Below, one piece after another: positions 52,587-61,481 of a DNA stretch of 64,000 bases. Numbering within the stretch: the stretch's first letter is position 1; each line of letters opens with the position of its first letter. Source of the stretch: Rhizobium leguminosarum (GTDB lineage: Bacteria; Pseudomonadota; Alphaproteobacteria; Rhizobiales; Rhizobiaceae). The notes beneath the pieces were generated by a model that was not told where the DNA came from, did not search any database, and saw nothing but the letters and a program-made list of their open reading frames with translations. The DNA lies in contig NZ_LWBS01000242.1 in assembly GCF_001652265.1 (NCBI RefSeq), positions 12,629-76,628 of the forward strand, given 5' to 3'. The translations under genes and the position numbers were made by a program.

Positions 52587-52985
52587 CTACGCCGCGCAGG
52601 CCTCGCACAAGCCACGGATCTCGATCGTCGTCTTCTCGGGCTTGAACTTCTGCCCCCGCACCCATTCCATCAGCCGGTGGTCGACCTCGTGGTCGTGGAA
52701 CTCCGTCACCTGGCCGCAGCTTTCGCAGATGGCGAAGGCGACGATGCCGTGGCTGTGGCAGTCGTCGCCCGGATGGGCGCAGGCAACGAAGGAGTTGATG
52801 CTTTCGAGCCGATGCACGACGCCGTATTCGAGCAGCTTCTCCAGCGCCCGGTAGACCTGCAGGGGCGCACGAAAACCGTGGTCGCGCAGCTTGTCGAGGA
52901 TGGTGTAGGCGCTGAGCGGCCCTTCGGCCTTTTCAAGCACGTCGAAGACCAGCGACTGGTTCTTGGTCAATTGCGGTGTCGTCAT
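52587..52985 (-). CDS. zur: Zinc uptake regulator Zur (Fur family)
   Basis: A 132-residue Fur-family repressor. Winged helix at residues 5-75 (TKNQSLVFDVLEKAEGPLSA, then LQVYRALEKLLEYGVVHRLE), then dimerisation domain with HPGDDCHSHGIVAF and FHDHEVDHRL as regulatory zinc sites and CESC/CEAC as the structural zinc site. Position at the end of znuC-znuB and opposite znuA makes it Zur rather than Fur or Mur. Its ATG overlaps the znuB stop as ATGA. Zinc-bound Zur should repress through the Zur boxes at 54760-54796 and 55942-55954. Confidence 0.94.
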   Translation of the reverse strand: MTTPQLTKNQSLVFDVLEKAEGPLSAYTILDKLRDHGFRAPLQVYRALEKLLEYGVVHRLESINSFVACAHPGDDCHSHGIVAFAICESCGQVTEFHDHEVDHRLMEWVRGQKFKPEKTTIEIRGLCEACAA

Positions 52986-53797
52986 GAGCCTTGTCCTTGC
53001 ATGACCGCGCGGTGGCGCCTGACGGGAAGCAGGCTGAGCATGAAGAGGATCAGCGCCGCGACCACGATCGAGGGGCCGGAAGGCGTGTCGTAGGTGAGCG
53101 AGCCGAACAGCCCGCCGACGACGGCGGCGGCCCCGATCAATGAGGCGAACACCGCCATGATCTCCGGCGTCGGCGAGAAGCGCCGCGCCGCAGCCGCCGG
53201 AATGATCAGAAGCGAGGTAATCAGCATGATGCCGACGATCTTCATGGCAATGGCGATGACGACGGCCATCAGCAGCATGAAGAACAGCCGCGCCCGCTCC
53301 GGCTTCAGCCCCTCGGCCTCGGCGAGCTCGGCATTGACGGTCGCGGCCAAAAGTGGGCGCCAGAGCCAGGCCATTGCCACGAGCACGAACAGCCCGCCGC
53401 CCCAGATCAGCGCGATGTCGGTCGTGGAAACGGCAAGGATATCGCCGAACAGGAAGGCGATGAGATCGATCCGCACCCAGCTCATGAAGGCGACCATGAC
53501 GAGGCCGATCGCCAGTGTGGCATGCGAGAGAATGCCGAGCAGCGCATCGGCCGACAGCGCCTGGCGTTTCTGCAGGAAGAGCAGCAGCACCGACACCAGC
53601 GCGGCAACGGCAAAGACAGCCAGTGTCAGGTTGAGTTCGAACAGCAGCGACAGTGCGACGCCGAGCAGCGCCGAATGGGCGATTGTATCGCCGAAATAAG
53701 CCATACGCCGCCAGATGATGAAGCAGCCGAGCGGCCCTGTCGTCAGCGCCAGGCCGACGCCGGCAAGGATGGCGCGCACGAAGAAATCGTCAAGCAT
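52982..53797 (-). CDS. znuB: Zinc ABC transporter permease ZnuB
   Basis: A 271-residue ABC-3 family permease with eight hydrophobic helices: FFVRAILAGVGLALTTGPLG and CFIIWRRMAYFGDTIAHSAL at the N-terminus, and IMLITSLLIIPAAAARRF near the coupling region. It forms the inner-membrane channel of ZnuABC. The ATG at 53797 lies eight bases inside the end of znuC; the longer frame is the shadow of the ZnuC histidine tail. It is followed by zur with a four-base overlap. Confidence 0.93.
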   Translation of the reverse strand: MLDDFFVRAILAGVGLALTTGPLGCFIIWRRMAYFGDTIAHSALLGVALSLLFELNLTLAVFAVAALVSVLLLFLQKRQALSADALLGILSHATLAIGLVMVAFMSWVRIDLIAFLFGDILAVSTTDIALIWGGGLFVLVAMAWLWRPLLAATVNAELAEAEGLKPERARLFFMLLMAVVIAIAMKIVGIMLITSLLIIPAAAARRFSPTPEIMAVFASLIGAAAVVGGLFGSLTYDTPSGPSIVVAALILFMLSLLPVRRHRAVMQGQGS

Positions 53798-54719
53798 GAC
53801 GCTCTCCCTCCGCATGCGTGTGCGGATGGGCGTGGTCATGTTCGGCATGCGCGGCATGCCCGGGGTCATGGCTATGGTCATGCCCGGGATGGCCATGTTC
53901 ATGGTGATGACCGTCATCGGGGAAGCAATGATCAGTCACCGTGCCGTCGGCATGTTGCACGCGCCCATCGGGCAGATGCGTATGATCGTGGTGATGGCTG
54001 TAGACGGCAAGCGTCTGCGCCGCCCGGCTGCCGAACAGGCGCACATATTCCGGGCTGCGGCTGACGGATTCAGGCGTGCCGCGGCAGCAGACATGGCCGT
54101 TGAGGCAGATGACGGTGTCGGTCTCGGCCATGACGACGTGGAGATCGTGCGAGATCAAGAGGATGCCGCAGCCGGTGGCGTTTCGGATCGACTTGATCAG
54201 GTCGTAGAGCGCGATCTCGCCGGAAAAATCGACACCCTGCACCGGCTCATCGAGCACCAGCAGATCGGGTTTGCGGGCAATAGCGCGCGCCATCAGCGCC
54301 CGCTGGAATTCGCCGCCGGAGAGATGCTGCACCTCGGCATCGAGCATATGGGCGATGCCGGCGGATTCGAGTGCCGAAAGAATGTCGCGCTCCGGCAGCG
54401 GCCCGGTCAGCGTCATCAGCCGGCGCACCGAAAGCGGCAGCGTCCAGTCGATCGACAGCTTCTGCGGGACATAACCGACCTTGAGGCCGGCGTTGCGCTC
54501 TACCCTGCCCTCGTCGGGCTTCAACACGCCGATCGCTGCCTTGGCGCTGGTCGACTTGCCCGAGCCGTTTGGCCCGATCAGCGTGACGATCTCGCCGCGC
54601 GAGACGGAAAAATCGACGCCACGCACCAGCCAGCGGCCATTACGCAGGATGCCGACATTTTCAAGCGAAACCAGCGGTTCGGCCCGGATACCAGCGGGGG
54701 TCTTTGCGGGAGAGAGCAT
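53790..54719 (-). CDS. znuC: Zinc ABC transporter ATPase ZnuC
   Basis: A 309-residue ATPase with Walker A LIGPNGSGKSTSAKA, signature LSGGEFQRALMARAIA, Walker B LLVLDEP and the switch His in LLISHDLHVV. After about residue 240 comes a tail very rich in histidine and aspartate (HHHDHTHLPDG, then HHHEHGHPGHDHSHDPGHA, then HAHPHTHAEGE), which should bind zinc. Such a long His tail on the ATPase is typical of rhizobial ZnuC. It begins at an ATG (54719) after GGAAAA. The znuA gene is divergent, with a Zur-box intergenic region. Confidence 0.95.
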   Translation of the reverse strand: MLSPAKTPAGIRAEPLVSLENVGILRNGRWLVRGVDFSVSRGEIVTLIGPNGSGKSTSAKAAIGVLKPDEGRVERNAGLKVGYVPQKLSIDWTLPLSVRRLMTLTGPLPERDILSALESAGIAHMLDAEVQHLSGGEFQRALMARAIARKPDLLVLDEPVQGVDFSGEIALYDLIKSIRNATGCGILLISHDLHVVMAETDTVICLNGHVCCRGTPESVSRSPEYVRLFGSRAAQTLAVYSHHHDHTHLPDGRVQHADGTVTDHCFPDDGHHHEHGHPGHDHSHDPGHAAHAEHDHAHPHTHAEGERHA

Positions 54720-54759
54720 CAAATTTTCCGAAAGTGCTGTTGCGTCCTGCTATTGCACA

Positions 54760-54796
54760 CGTTATAGCATAACGCAATTGATGTAATAACATAACA
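54760..54796. promoter_or_regulatory. Two Zur boxes between znuC and znuA
   Basis: CGTTATAGCATAACG (54760-54774) is a perfect inverted repeat around AGC apart from the centre. GTAATAACATAAC (54783-54795), read on the other strand as GTTATGTTATTAC, closely matches the Zur site I recall from Agrobacterium znu and zinT promoters. They lie in the A/T-rich gap between divergent znuC and znuA, so zinc-loaded Zur can shut both directions. Confidence 0.8.
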
Positions 54797-54821
54797 ACTG
54801 CAATTCAAGCGGAGCATATTG

Positions 54822-55835
54822 ATGAAACGCGCCCTGGGGCCTGCCCTTAAAATCTTGGCCCTCAGAATGCCGGCCCTCGCAATCCCGGCCCTGGCGATCC
54901 CCGCCCTTCTCTTCGCCGGCACTATGCGAGCAGCTGACGCGCCTGTCGTCGTCACCTCGATTAAACCGATCCATTCGCTGGTGTCGGCGATCATGCAGGG
55001 TGTCGGCGAACCGGAGCTGATCGTCGATGGCGCCGCCTCCCCGCATACCTACAATCTGAAGCCGTCGAATGCTCGCGCTTTGCAGGATGCCAAGGTGATC
55101 TTCTGGGTCGGCCCCGGCCTCGAGGCCTTTCTCGAAAAGCCGCTGCAGGCGCTGGGCCGGGATGCCAGCATCGCCGAACTCGACAACGCCCCCGGCCTCG
55201 TCAAGCTGCCTTTCCGTGAGGGCGGCGCCTTCGAAGCGCATGATGATGGTGACGAGCATCATGAAGCCGAAGCCGCGCATGGCCCCGACGCTGACCACGA
55301 CGATCACGAGCACGGCACATTCGACACGCATCTCTGGCTCGATCCGATGAACGCCAAGGCGATGGCCAGCGAGATCACCACGACGCTGGTTGCCGCCGAT
55401 CCCGCCAATGCGCTGACCTATCAGGCAAACGCCAAGGCGCTGGACGACAGGCTGACGGCGCTGGACAAGGAAATCACCGCCACCGTCGCCCCGGTCAAGG
55501 GCAGGCCCTTCATCGTCTTCCACGACGCCTACCAGTATTTCGAGCACCGCTATGGCATCCGCGTCGCCGGCTCGATCACCGTCAGCCCGGAAACCATTCC
55601 CGGCGCCGAGCGTGTTTCGGAAATCCACCGCAAGGTCGGTGAACTCGGCGCCACCTGCGTCTTTGCCGAACCGCAGTTCGAGCCGCGCCTCGTCAATGTT
55701 GTCATCGAAGGCACGCGCGCCAAGTCAGGTGTGCTCGATCCCGAAGCGGCAACACTGAAGGCCGGCCCCGATCTCTACTTCACCCTCATGCGCAGCATCG
55801 CAAACAGCATGAAGGACTGCCTCTCCAGCGCATAA
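54822..55835 (+). CDS. znuA: Zinc ABC transporter substrate-binding protein ZnuA
   Basis: A 337-residue periplasmic protein with a long signal peptide (ALRMPALAIPALAIPALLFAG, ending MRAADAP). Zinc ligands are in TSIKPIHSLVS, GAASPHTYNLKPS (His), DTHLWLDPMNAKAMA (His) and VFHDAYQYFEHRYG (His), with an acidic, His-rich loop at about 145-170 (HHEAEAAHGPDADHDD). This is the standard cluster A-I metal-binding fold. GGAG is 7 bases before the ATG at 54822. The final Cys-containing loop (TCVFAEPQF, KDCLSSA) may be disulfide-bonded. Confidence 0.94.
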   Translation: MKRALGPALKILALRMPALAIPALAIPALLFAGTMRAADAPVVVTSIKPIHSLVSAIMQGVGEPELIVDGAASPHTYNLKPSNARALQDAKVIFWVGPGLEAFLEKPLQALGRDASIAELDNAPGLVKLPFREGGAFEAHDDGDEHHEAEAAHGPDADHDDHEHGTFDTHLWLDPMNAKAMASEITTTLVAADPANALTYQANAKALDDRLTALDKEITATVAPVKGRPFIVFHDAYQYFEHRYGIRVAGSITVSPETIPGAERVSEIHRKVGELGATCVFAEPQFEPRLVNVVIEGTRAKSGVLDPEAATLKAGPDLYFTLMRSIANSMKDCLSSA

Positions 55836-55901
55836 CTTTCATGCGCCGCTCCGCGCGTCCTATCGGACACGCGACGCTCCGGAGAGAGCTGAGGCGGAAA
55901 G

Positions 55902-55929
55902 AGGCGGACAACCCGTTCCGCCTTTTTTT
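55902..55929 (+). terminator. Terminator after znuA
   Basis: AGGCGGA and TCCGCCT pair over a short loop and are followed by TTTTTTT. It lies 66 bases after the znuA stop and just before the Zur box of the next gene. Confidence 0.75.
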
Positions 55930-55941
55930 GGCGCATCGAAT

Positions 55942-55954
55942 GTAATGATATAAC
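55942..55954 (+). promoter_or_regulatory. Zur box before the COG0523 gene
   Basis: GTAATGATATAAC, within AATGTAATGATATAACATT, resembles the two sites between znuC and znuA. It ends 26 bases before the start of the GTPase gene, overlapping the likely promoter. It should place the GTPase and the following small gene under Zur. Confidence 0.65.
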
Positions 55955-55980
55955 ATTAAGACAAATCTTATGAGGCTCTC

Positions 55981-57186
55981 ATGGACAACAGACTTCCCGT
56001 CACGGTGCTTTCAGGCTTCCTCGGCGCCGGCAAGACGACGCTGCTCAACCACGTGCTGAGCAATCGCGAGGGCTTACGCGTCGCCGTCATCGTCAACGAT
56101 ATGAGCGAGGTGAATATCGATGCCGCCCTGGTGCGCGACGGCGGCGCCAATCTCTCCCGCACCGAGGAACAGCTGGTCGAGATGACCAATGGCTGCATCT
56201 GCTGCACACTGCGCGACGATCTGCTGAAAGAGGTGCGCCAGCTCGCCGATCAGGGCCGCTTCGATTACCTCTTGATCGAATCGACCGGCATCGCCGAGCC
56301 CCTGCCCGTCGCCACCACCTTCGAATTTCGCGACGAGAATGGCCAAAGCCTTTCCGACGTCGCAAGGCTCGACACCATGGTGACCGTCGTCGACGCCGTC
56401 AATCTGCTTGCCGATTATGCCTCGGCCGATTTCCTCGCCGACCGCGGAGAAACGGCCGGTGACGGCGACAACAGAACCATCGTCGACCTGCTGGTCGAGC
56501 AGATCGAATTCGCCGACGTCGTGGTGCTGAACAAGATCGGCACGGCAAGCGAAAAGGAGCGCGACGCCGCCCGCAAGATCATCACCTGCCTCAATCCCGA
56601 TGCGCGGCTGATCGAGGCGGATTTCGGCCAAGTGGCGTTGCGGGAGGTGCTCGGCACCGGCCGCTTCGACATCGACAGGGCCGAAACCCATCCGCTCTGG
56701 TACAAGGAACTGCACGGTTTCAAGGATCATATGCCCGAGACCGAGGAATACGGCATCCGCTCCTTCGTCTACCGCGAAAAACGCCCCTTCCATCCGGCCA
56801 AGCTGCAGGCCTTTCTCGACACGGCATGGCCGGGCGTGGTGCGCGCCAAAGGCTTCTTCTGGCTGGCGACCCGCCCGCATCACGTCGGCGAGATCAGCCA
56901 GGCGGGAGCGATCGTCCGCACCGGCAAGATGGGCCTCTGGTGGGCCTCCGTACCGTCCGAGCAGTGGCCCGAGGGGCCGGCGTTCATGAAAGCTATCGGC
57001 CCTTATCTAGACCCCGTCTGGGGCGACCGCCGCCAGGAAATCGTCTTCATCGGTGCCGATCCCATGGACGAAGCCTGGATCAGGAAGGAACTCGACGCCT
57101 GTCTTATCAGGACAGATGCCTTCGTGCCCGAGCGCTGGCGCGACCTGCCCGATCCTTTCGCCAACTGGAACAGGCAGGCGGCATGA
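55981..57186 (+). CDS. COG0523 (G3E) GTPase, putative zinc metallochaperone
   Basis: A 401-residue CobW-type GTPase. P-loop [17 protein letters not shown], metal-binding [23 protein letters not shown] (switch/Walker B region) and [10 protein letters not shown] (NKxD-like) are all present. A C-terminal CobW_C domain follows from about residue 265. Zur-regulated members (ZigA/ZagA/YciC type) deliver zinc to client proteins when zinc is scarce. Here a Zur box lies directly upstream and the neighbours are znuA and zur. It overlaps the next 61-codon gene by four bases. Confidence 0.92.
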   Translation: MDNRLPVTVLSGFLGAGKTTLLNHVLSNREGLRVAVIVNDMSEVNIDAALVRDGGANLSRTEEQLVEMTNGCICCTLRDDLLKEVRQLADQGRFDYLLIESTGIAEPLPVATTFEFRDENGQSLSDVARLDTMVTVVDAVNLLADYASADFLADRGETAGDGDNRTIVDLLVEQIEFADVVVLNKIGTASEKERDAARKIITCLNPDARLIEADFGQVALREVLGTGRFDIDRAETHPLWYKELHGFKDHMPETEEYGIRSFVYREKRPFHPAKLQAFLDTAWPGVVRAKGFFWLATRPHHVGEISQAGAIVRTGKMGLWWASVPSEQWPEGPAFMKAIGPYLDPVWGDRRQEIVFIGADPMDEAWIRKELDACLIRTDAFVPERWRDLPDPFANWNRQAA

Positions 57187-57368
57187 AGGCGAAGGCAATC
57201 AAACGCACTCTCTGCGTCTGCACCGAATGCGAGCCGCTACCGCCGATCGAAGGGCTTCATCCCGAAACCGTCGAGGCAACAGGCGAACGGCCCGATCGGC
57301 AACGACGATCCGGTCGCCTGTTCCGAAGCCTCGCCGAGCGCATCGTTCCCTTCAGGAAGCCCTTCTGA
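57183..57368 (+). CDS. Small CxCxxC protein coupled to the zinc GTPase
   Basis: A 61-residue basic protein starting [20 protein letters not shown]. Its ATG overlaps the GTPase stop as ATGA, so it is translated with it. The CVCTEC motif gives three cysteines suited to zinc, followed by [17 protein letters not shown] and an arginine-rich [16 protein letters not shown] helix. No family is recognised. Being within the Zur-controlled operon, it may be a zinc donor, acceptor or client of the GTPase. Its coding status rests on the overlap and composition. Confidence 0.6.
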   Translation: MKAKAIKRTLCVCTECEPLPPIEGLHPETVEATGERPDRQRRSGRLFRSLAERIVPFRKPF

Positions 57369-57434
57369 CGAGAGATTCGCTGCCGGCAAACGAAAAGGGC
57401 AGTCGAAGCCGCCCTCTTCTCGTTCATCTGCCGA

Positions 57435-57746
57435 TCAACGGCCGGCAATAATGCTGGAGATGATGCCGCTGGTGACGCCGATCAGCAGGTAGTCGTGATC
57501 GGCTCTGACCCAGCGATAACCGCGTGGCGGTGGCGCCAGCCGGTAGTGGCGATAGTCGTTGACATCGGAGAACCGTCGACGCTCGCTGGCATTGACGCGG
57601 TATCCCTTTTTCCAGTGCGACCGGACGACCACCTTCTTCTGCACGACGACGGGGGGACGGCGATGATCGTCGGCGCTCGCCTGGGAAACAACCATCGGGG
57701 AAAGAAGGAAGGAGGCGGAAAGAAGGGCTGCAAAAATCTTTCTCAT
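57435..57746 (-). CDS. RcnB-family periplasmic protein
   Basis: A 103-residue exported protein. A signal peptide (MRKIFAALLSASFLLSPMVVS) ends near SQASADD. The mature part carries the RcnB motif YRVNASERRRFSDVNDYRHY, then RLAPPPRGYRWVRADHDYLL and a terminal GVTSGIISSIIAGR. RcnB in enteric bacteria modulates nickel/cobalt homeostasis. Here the metal is uncertain, but the zinc neighbourhood is suggestive. It is convergent with the small CxCxxC gene. Confidence 0.85.
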   Translation of the reverse strand: MRKIFAALLSASFLLSPMVVSQASADDHRRPPVVVQKKVVVRSHWKKGYRVNASERRRFSDVNDYRHYRLAPPPRGYRWVRADHDYLLIGVTSGIISSIIAGR

Positions 57747-58183
57747 GTGGGGTTCCTCGTGTTGGACACGGGAGCAAACTAGGGCCGGGAAGATGAACCG
57801 AAACTGAAATTGAAATTAAACTTCTGTAATGGAATCCAATAGCTACATGTCGAAGCTTATATTTAGATTAAACTTATACACGATGATCTGGCGCGGCAGG
57901 CTGGCTTCGTCCTGTGAAGCCCTTCGGCCTTTGCTGCTCATCGCCTAGAAGGCGCGCCGTGGCGGGTTGTCCGGCTGCTGGCGGCCGGCGGCATGCTCTC
58001 GATTCGATCTAGTCTCGCCCAAAGGCGCTCGGCGATTTGGCATAACAAGATGCATAAAAAAAACTTGAAACGGGCGCATAATCGGGTTTCGAACCGACGC
58101 ATTCTAGGAATAGGAGAGTTCTGGATGTCCCCCCGCGAGGGGACGATCAGATCAAGACAACGAAGACCACAATGGAGGAAAAC
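57747..58183. other. Intergenic region, no gene recognised
   Basis: About 440 bases. It contains A/T-rich stretches around 57800-57880 and a run of eight A at 58056-58063. The open frames are short and lack ribosome-binding sites. CCCCGCGAGGGG near 58133 is a small palindrome. It could hold the promoters of the RcnB and VOC genes, and a small RNA cannot be excluded. Confidence 0.4.
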
Positions 58184-58567
58184 ATGCCTGGTATCAGCAT
58201 GCGCTACATCGTCGACGACGTCGACGCCGCGGTGGAATTCTACACGAGACATCTCGGCTTCTCCGTCGCACTTCGCCCCGCGCCGAGTTTCGCCATCCTG
58301 ACCAGGGACGGTTTTCGTCTATTCGTCAGCGGCATGACGGGACCTGGCGGAGCATCTCAAGCAATGCCAGATGGGCGAAAGCCGGAGCCCGGCGGTTGGA
58401 ATCGCATCCAGATCGAGGTCAAGGACCTGGAAGCAGACGTCGCCGCGCTGCGTCAGGCCGGCGCGCGTTTCCGCAACGAGATCGTGCAGGGCATAGGCGG
58501 CAAGCAGATCCTGGTCGATGATCCGGCCGGAAACCCGATCGAGCTCTTCGAACCACCCAAGCGGTGA
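58184..58567 (+). CDS. VOC-family (glyoxalase-like) protein
   Basis: A 127-residue single-module vicinal-oxygen-chelate protein. MRYIVDDVDAAVEFYTRHLG opens it; the middle GGWNRIQIEVKDLEADVAAL and final DPAGNPIELFEPP follow the family. Metal ligands are not complete in the N-terminal half, where the usual His before the first strand is replaced. It may bind rather than transform a small molecule. GGAGG is 5 bases before the ATG at 58184. Confidence 0.88.
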   Translation: MPGISMRYIVDDVDAAVEFYTRHLGFSVALRPAPSFAILTRDGFRLFVSGMTGPGGASQAMPDGRKPEPGGWNRIQIEVKDLEADVAALRQAGARFRNEIVQGIGGKQILVDDPAGNPIELFEPPKR

Positions 58568-58730
58568 ATGGCGCGACGCCGGTCATGCGGTTGCAACGCA
58601 TTTGCGGTCATTAGCAAACCGACGCAGTATTTCGATCACGGTCTCTCGCCGCGAGGCTGGCCGGAACGCCTTGCCACCAGTGTGCGAGCGTGTAGTTTCG
58701 GACTCCCATCAACTCGAAGGCAGGGAAAAC

Positions 58731-60062
58731 ATGTCCGATTCCGCTGGCGGGCTCTCCGACTATATCGGGATACTAGCCGTGTTTCTTCTCGTCGCCGCCA
58801 ATGGCTTCTTCGTTGCCGCCGAATTCGCCCTGGTGTCGGTCAGGCGTAGCCGCGTCGCCGAACTCGCTGCGGCAGGCCGCATGAACGCCTCGGCACTTCA
58901 GCGCGCCGTCGATAATCTCGACTCCAACCTTGCAGCCACCCAGCTCGGCATCACCATCTCGTCGCTCGCCCTCGGCTGGGTTGGCGAACCGGCGCTTGCC
59001 CACCTGATCGAGCCGCTGCTATCATGGCTGCCTGGGCAATGGGCGACGGCGGGCGCGCATACTGTTGCCGTCGTCATCGCCTTCGTCATCATCACAGCAC
59101 TTCATATCGTGCTCGGCGAGCTCGCACCGAAGAGCCTGGCGCTTCAACGCAGCGAGGCCACTTCGCTTGCCGTTGTGCGTCCGCTCGGTCTGTTCCTGGT
59201 GCTGTTTAAGCCGGCGATCTTTGTTCTGAACGGCATGGGCAACCTCGTGCTGCGGGGTGTGGGTCTTCGCGCCGGAACCGGCGAATCGTCGTTCCATTCG
59301 CCGCAGGAACTCAAGCTGCTAGTTGCCGAGAGCCAGGAGGCCGGCCTTCTCAACCAGGTGCAGCAGCAGCTGGTAGAGCGGGTGTTCAACATCGGCGACA
59401 GGCCGATCTCCGACATCATGACGCCGCGTCTCGATATCGAATGGTTCGACGCCGACGACAGCGAGGCCGAGATCCTGAAGACCATCCGCGAATGCAGCCA
59501 CGAGCAATTGCTGGTCGCCCGCGGCTCGATCGACGAGCCGATCGGCATGGTGTTGAAGAAGGACCTTCTCGACCAGGTTCTCTACGGCGGCAAGGTCCGG
59601 CCGATGGAGGTGATCAAGCAGCCGCTGGTGCTGCATGAGGGCACCTCGGTCGTCCGCGTGCTCGACAGTTTCAAGGCCTCACCCGTTCGCCTCGCCATCG
59701 TCATCGACGAATATGGCAGCCTCGAAGGCATCGTCACCCAGACCGACCTGCTCGAAGCCATCGCCGGCGACCTGCCGGGATCCAACGAAGAGCCCGACAT
59801 CGTCGTCAGGGAAGACGGGTCGCTCTTGATTGATGCGATGATGCCGGCCTTCGACGCCTTCGAACGGCTCGGCCTGCGCGATCGTCCGGATGCCGATTTC
59901 CATACGCTGGCGGGTTTCGCGCTGCATCAACTCCAGCACATTCCCGAAGCCGGCGAAACCTTCGTCTTCGACAACTGGCGCTTCGAAGTACTCGACATGG
60001 ACGGCATGCGTATCGACAAGATGCTCGCGACGCGCATTTCCGCGGACGGGGCGGAGGCCTAG
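58731..60062 (+). CDS. CNNM/CorC-type hemolysin-family membrane protein
   Basis: A 443-residue protein of the TlyC/CorB (CNNM-transporter) family. The DUF21 membrane domain is at residues 10-200 (FLLVAANGFFVAAEFALVSV, LHIVLGELAPKSLALQ). A CBS pair follows at about 220-340 (DRPISDIMTPR, then FKASPVRLAIVIDEYGSLEG). The CorC/HlyC domain comes last (FDAFERLGL, then TLAGFALHQLQHIPEAGETF). It probably moves magnesium or similar divalent cations and senses nucleotide by the CBS domains. AGGGA precedes the ATG. It shares its CTAG stop palindrome with the convergent chrA gene. Confidence 0.92.
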   Translation: MSDSAGGLSDYIGILAVFLLVAANGFFVAAEFALVSVRRSRVAELAAAGRMNASALQRAVDNLDSNLAATQLGITISSLALGWVGEPALAHLIEPLLSWLPGQWATAGAHTVAVVIAFVIITALHIVLGELAPKSLALQRSEATSLAVVRPLGLFLVLFKPAIFVLNGMGNLVLRGVGLRAGTGESSFHSPQELKLLVAESQEAGLLNQVQQQLVERVFNIGDRPISDIMTPRLDIEWFDADDSEAEILKTIRECSHEQLLVARGSIDEPIGMVLKKDLLDQVLYGGKVRPMEVIKQPLVLHEGTSVVRVLDSFKASPVRLAIVIDEYGSLEGIVTQTDLLEAIAGDLPGSNEEPDIVVREDGSLLIDAMMPAFDAFERLGLRDRPDADFHTLAGFALHQLQHIPEAGETFVFDNWRFEVLDMDGMRIDKMLATRISADGAEA

Positions 60063-61480
60063 CCGACCGCCAGCGTCCAGAGCATCCCCGTGGCCGCGCA
60101 GGCTAGCAGCGTCGCGATCACGGAAGCCTTGAAGCGGAAGATCGCGACGGCGGCGGCGGCAGACAGCGCCATTGCCGCCGGCACGGCCGATTGCAGCAGG
60201 GGGATATCGAGCCGCAAGCCGCCAAGGTGGACGGTCGCAACCTCGGCAAACAGCGTGTGCAGGGCAAACCAGATAGCGAGGTTGAGGATGACCCCGACCA
60301 CCGCCGCCGTTATGGCCGACATCGCGCCGGCGAGCGCGATGTTGCCGCGCAATTTTTCGATGAACGGCGCGCCGAAGAAGATCCACAGGAAACAGGGCAC
60401 GAAGGTGACCCAACTCGTCAGGATCGCCGCAAGGGTTGCAGCAAGCATCGGGTTCAGCGCTCCCGGATCGCGGTAGGCGCCCATGAAGCCGACGAACTGG
60501 ACGACCATGATCAACGGCCCCGGCGTCGTCTCGGCCATGCCGAGACCATCCAGCATCTCCCCGGGTTTCAGCCAGCCGAAATGCTGCACGGCCTCCTGCG
60601 CGACATAGGCAAGCACGGCATAGGCCCCGCCAAAGGTGACAACCGCCATCTTGCTGAAGAACAGGCCAATCTCGGTAAAGACGCTATCGGCACCGAAGGT
60701 TGCGTAGAGCGCCGCGAGCGGAGCGAGCCAGAGGGCAAGCAGCACGGCCGAGATGCGCAGCGACCATGCAAGATTCGGGCGCGCATGTGCCGGTATGCCC
60801 TCGCCGAGCGCCGACTCGGCATCCGACAGCATCGGGCCGCTTCCAGCCTTGTGGCCGCCGCCCGCCTGAAAGGCGGCAAGCCCGAACCTGCCGCCGAGGA
60901 AGCCCGCAATGCCGGCGGCGAGCACGATCAACGGGAACGGCACATGGAGAAAGAAGATGGCGATGAAGGCCGCGGCCGCGATACCGACCATGACGCGATT
61001 CTTGAGCGCGCGGCCGCCGATGCGGATGACGGCCTGCACGACGACGGCGAGCACCGCTGCCTTCAGCCCAAAGAACAGGCCAGCGACGATGCCGACGTTG
61101 CCGTAAGCCGCGTAGATATAGCTGAGACAGAGGATCGACAGTAACCCAGGCAGTACGAACAGCAGGCCGGCGACGAGACCGCCCACTGTCCGATGCATCA
61201 GCCAGCCGATATAGATGGCGAGCTGCTGCGCCTCGGGTCCGGGAAGCAGCATGCAATAGTTCAGCGCATGCAGAAAACGGTGCTCACCGATCCATCGCTT
61301 CTCGTCGACGATGATTCGGTGCATGACGGCGATCTGGCCGGCGGGGCCGCCAAAACTCAGGGCGGCGACGCGCAGCCACACCCTGAAGGCCTCGCCAAAC
61401 GAGACGCCGTGATGATGCTCCTCTCCCGCCTCCTCCTCCGCCGTTTTGCCGCCGGGCGCATTATCCGTCATCTCGACCAT
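60059..61480 (-). CDS. chrA: Chromate transporter ChrA (two-domain)
   Basis: A 473-residue long-chain CHR protein with two homologous membrane halves. Each has the CHR motif: LRVAALSFGGPAGQIAVMHR with LLPGPEAQQLAIYIG in the N half; FSKMAVVTFGGAYAVLAYVA with TTPGPLIMVVQFVGF in the C half. It exports chromate. The ATG at 61480 follows AGGG; the longer frame to 61660 overlaps the upstream chrB-like gene and is not used. It overlaps that gene's stop by no base, with one base between. Confidence 0.93.
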   Translation of the reverse strand: MVEMTDNAPGGKTAEEEAGEEHHHGVSFGEAFRVWLRVAALSFGGPAGQIAVMHRIIVDEKRWIGEHRFLHALNYCMLLPGPEAQQLAIYIGWLMHRTVGGLVAGLLFVLPGLLSILCLSYIYAAYGNVGIVAGLFFGLKAAVLAVVVQAVIRIGGRALKNRVMVGIAAAAFIAIFFLHVPFPLIVLAAGIAGFLGGRFGLAAFQAGGGHKAGSGPMLSDAESALGEGIPAHARPNLAWSLRISAVLLALWLAPLAALYATFGADSVFTEIGLFFSKMAVVTFGGAYAVLAYVAQEAVQHFGWLKPGEMLDGLGMAETTPGPLIMVVQFVGFMGAYRDPGALNPMLAATLAAILTSWVTFVPCFLWIFFGAPFIEKLRGNIALAGAMSAITAAVVGVILNLAIWFALHTLFAEVATVHLGGLRLDIPLLQSAVPAAMALSAAAAVAIFRFKASVIATLLACAATGMLWTLAVG

Positions 61481-61481
61481 C

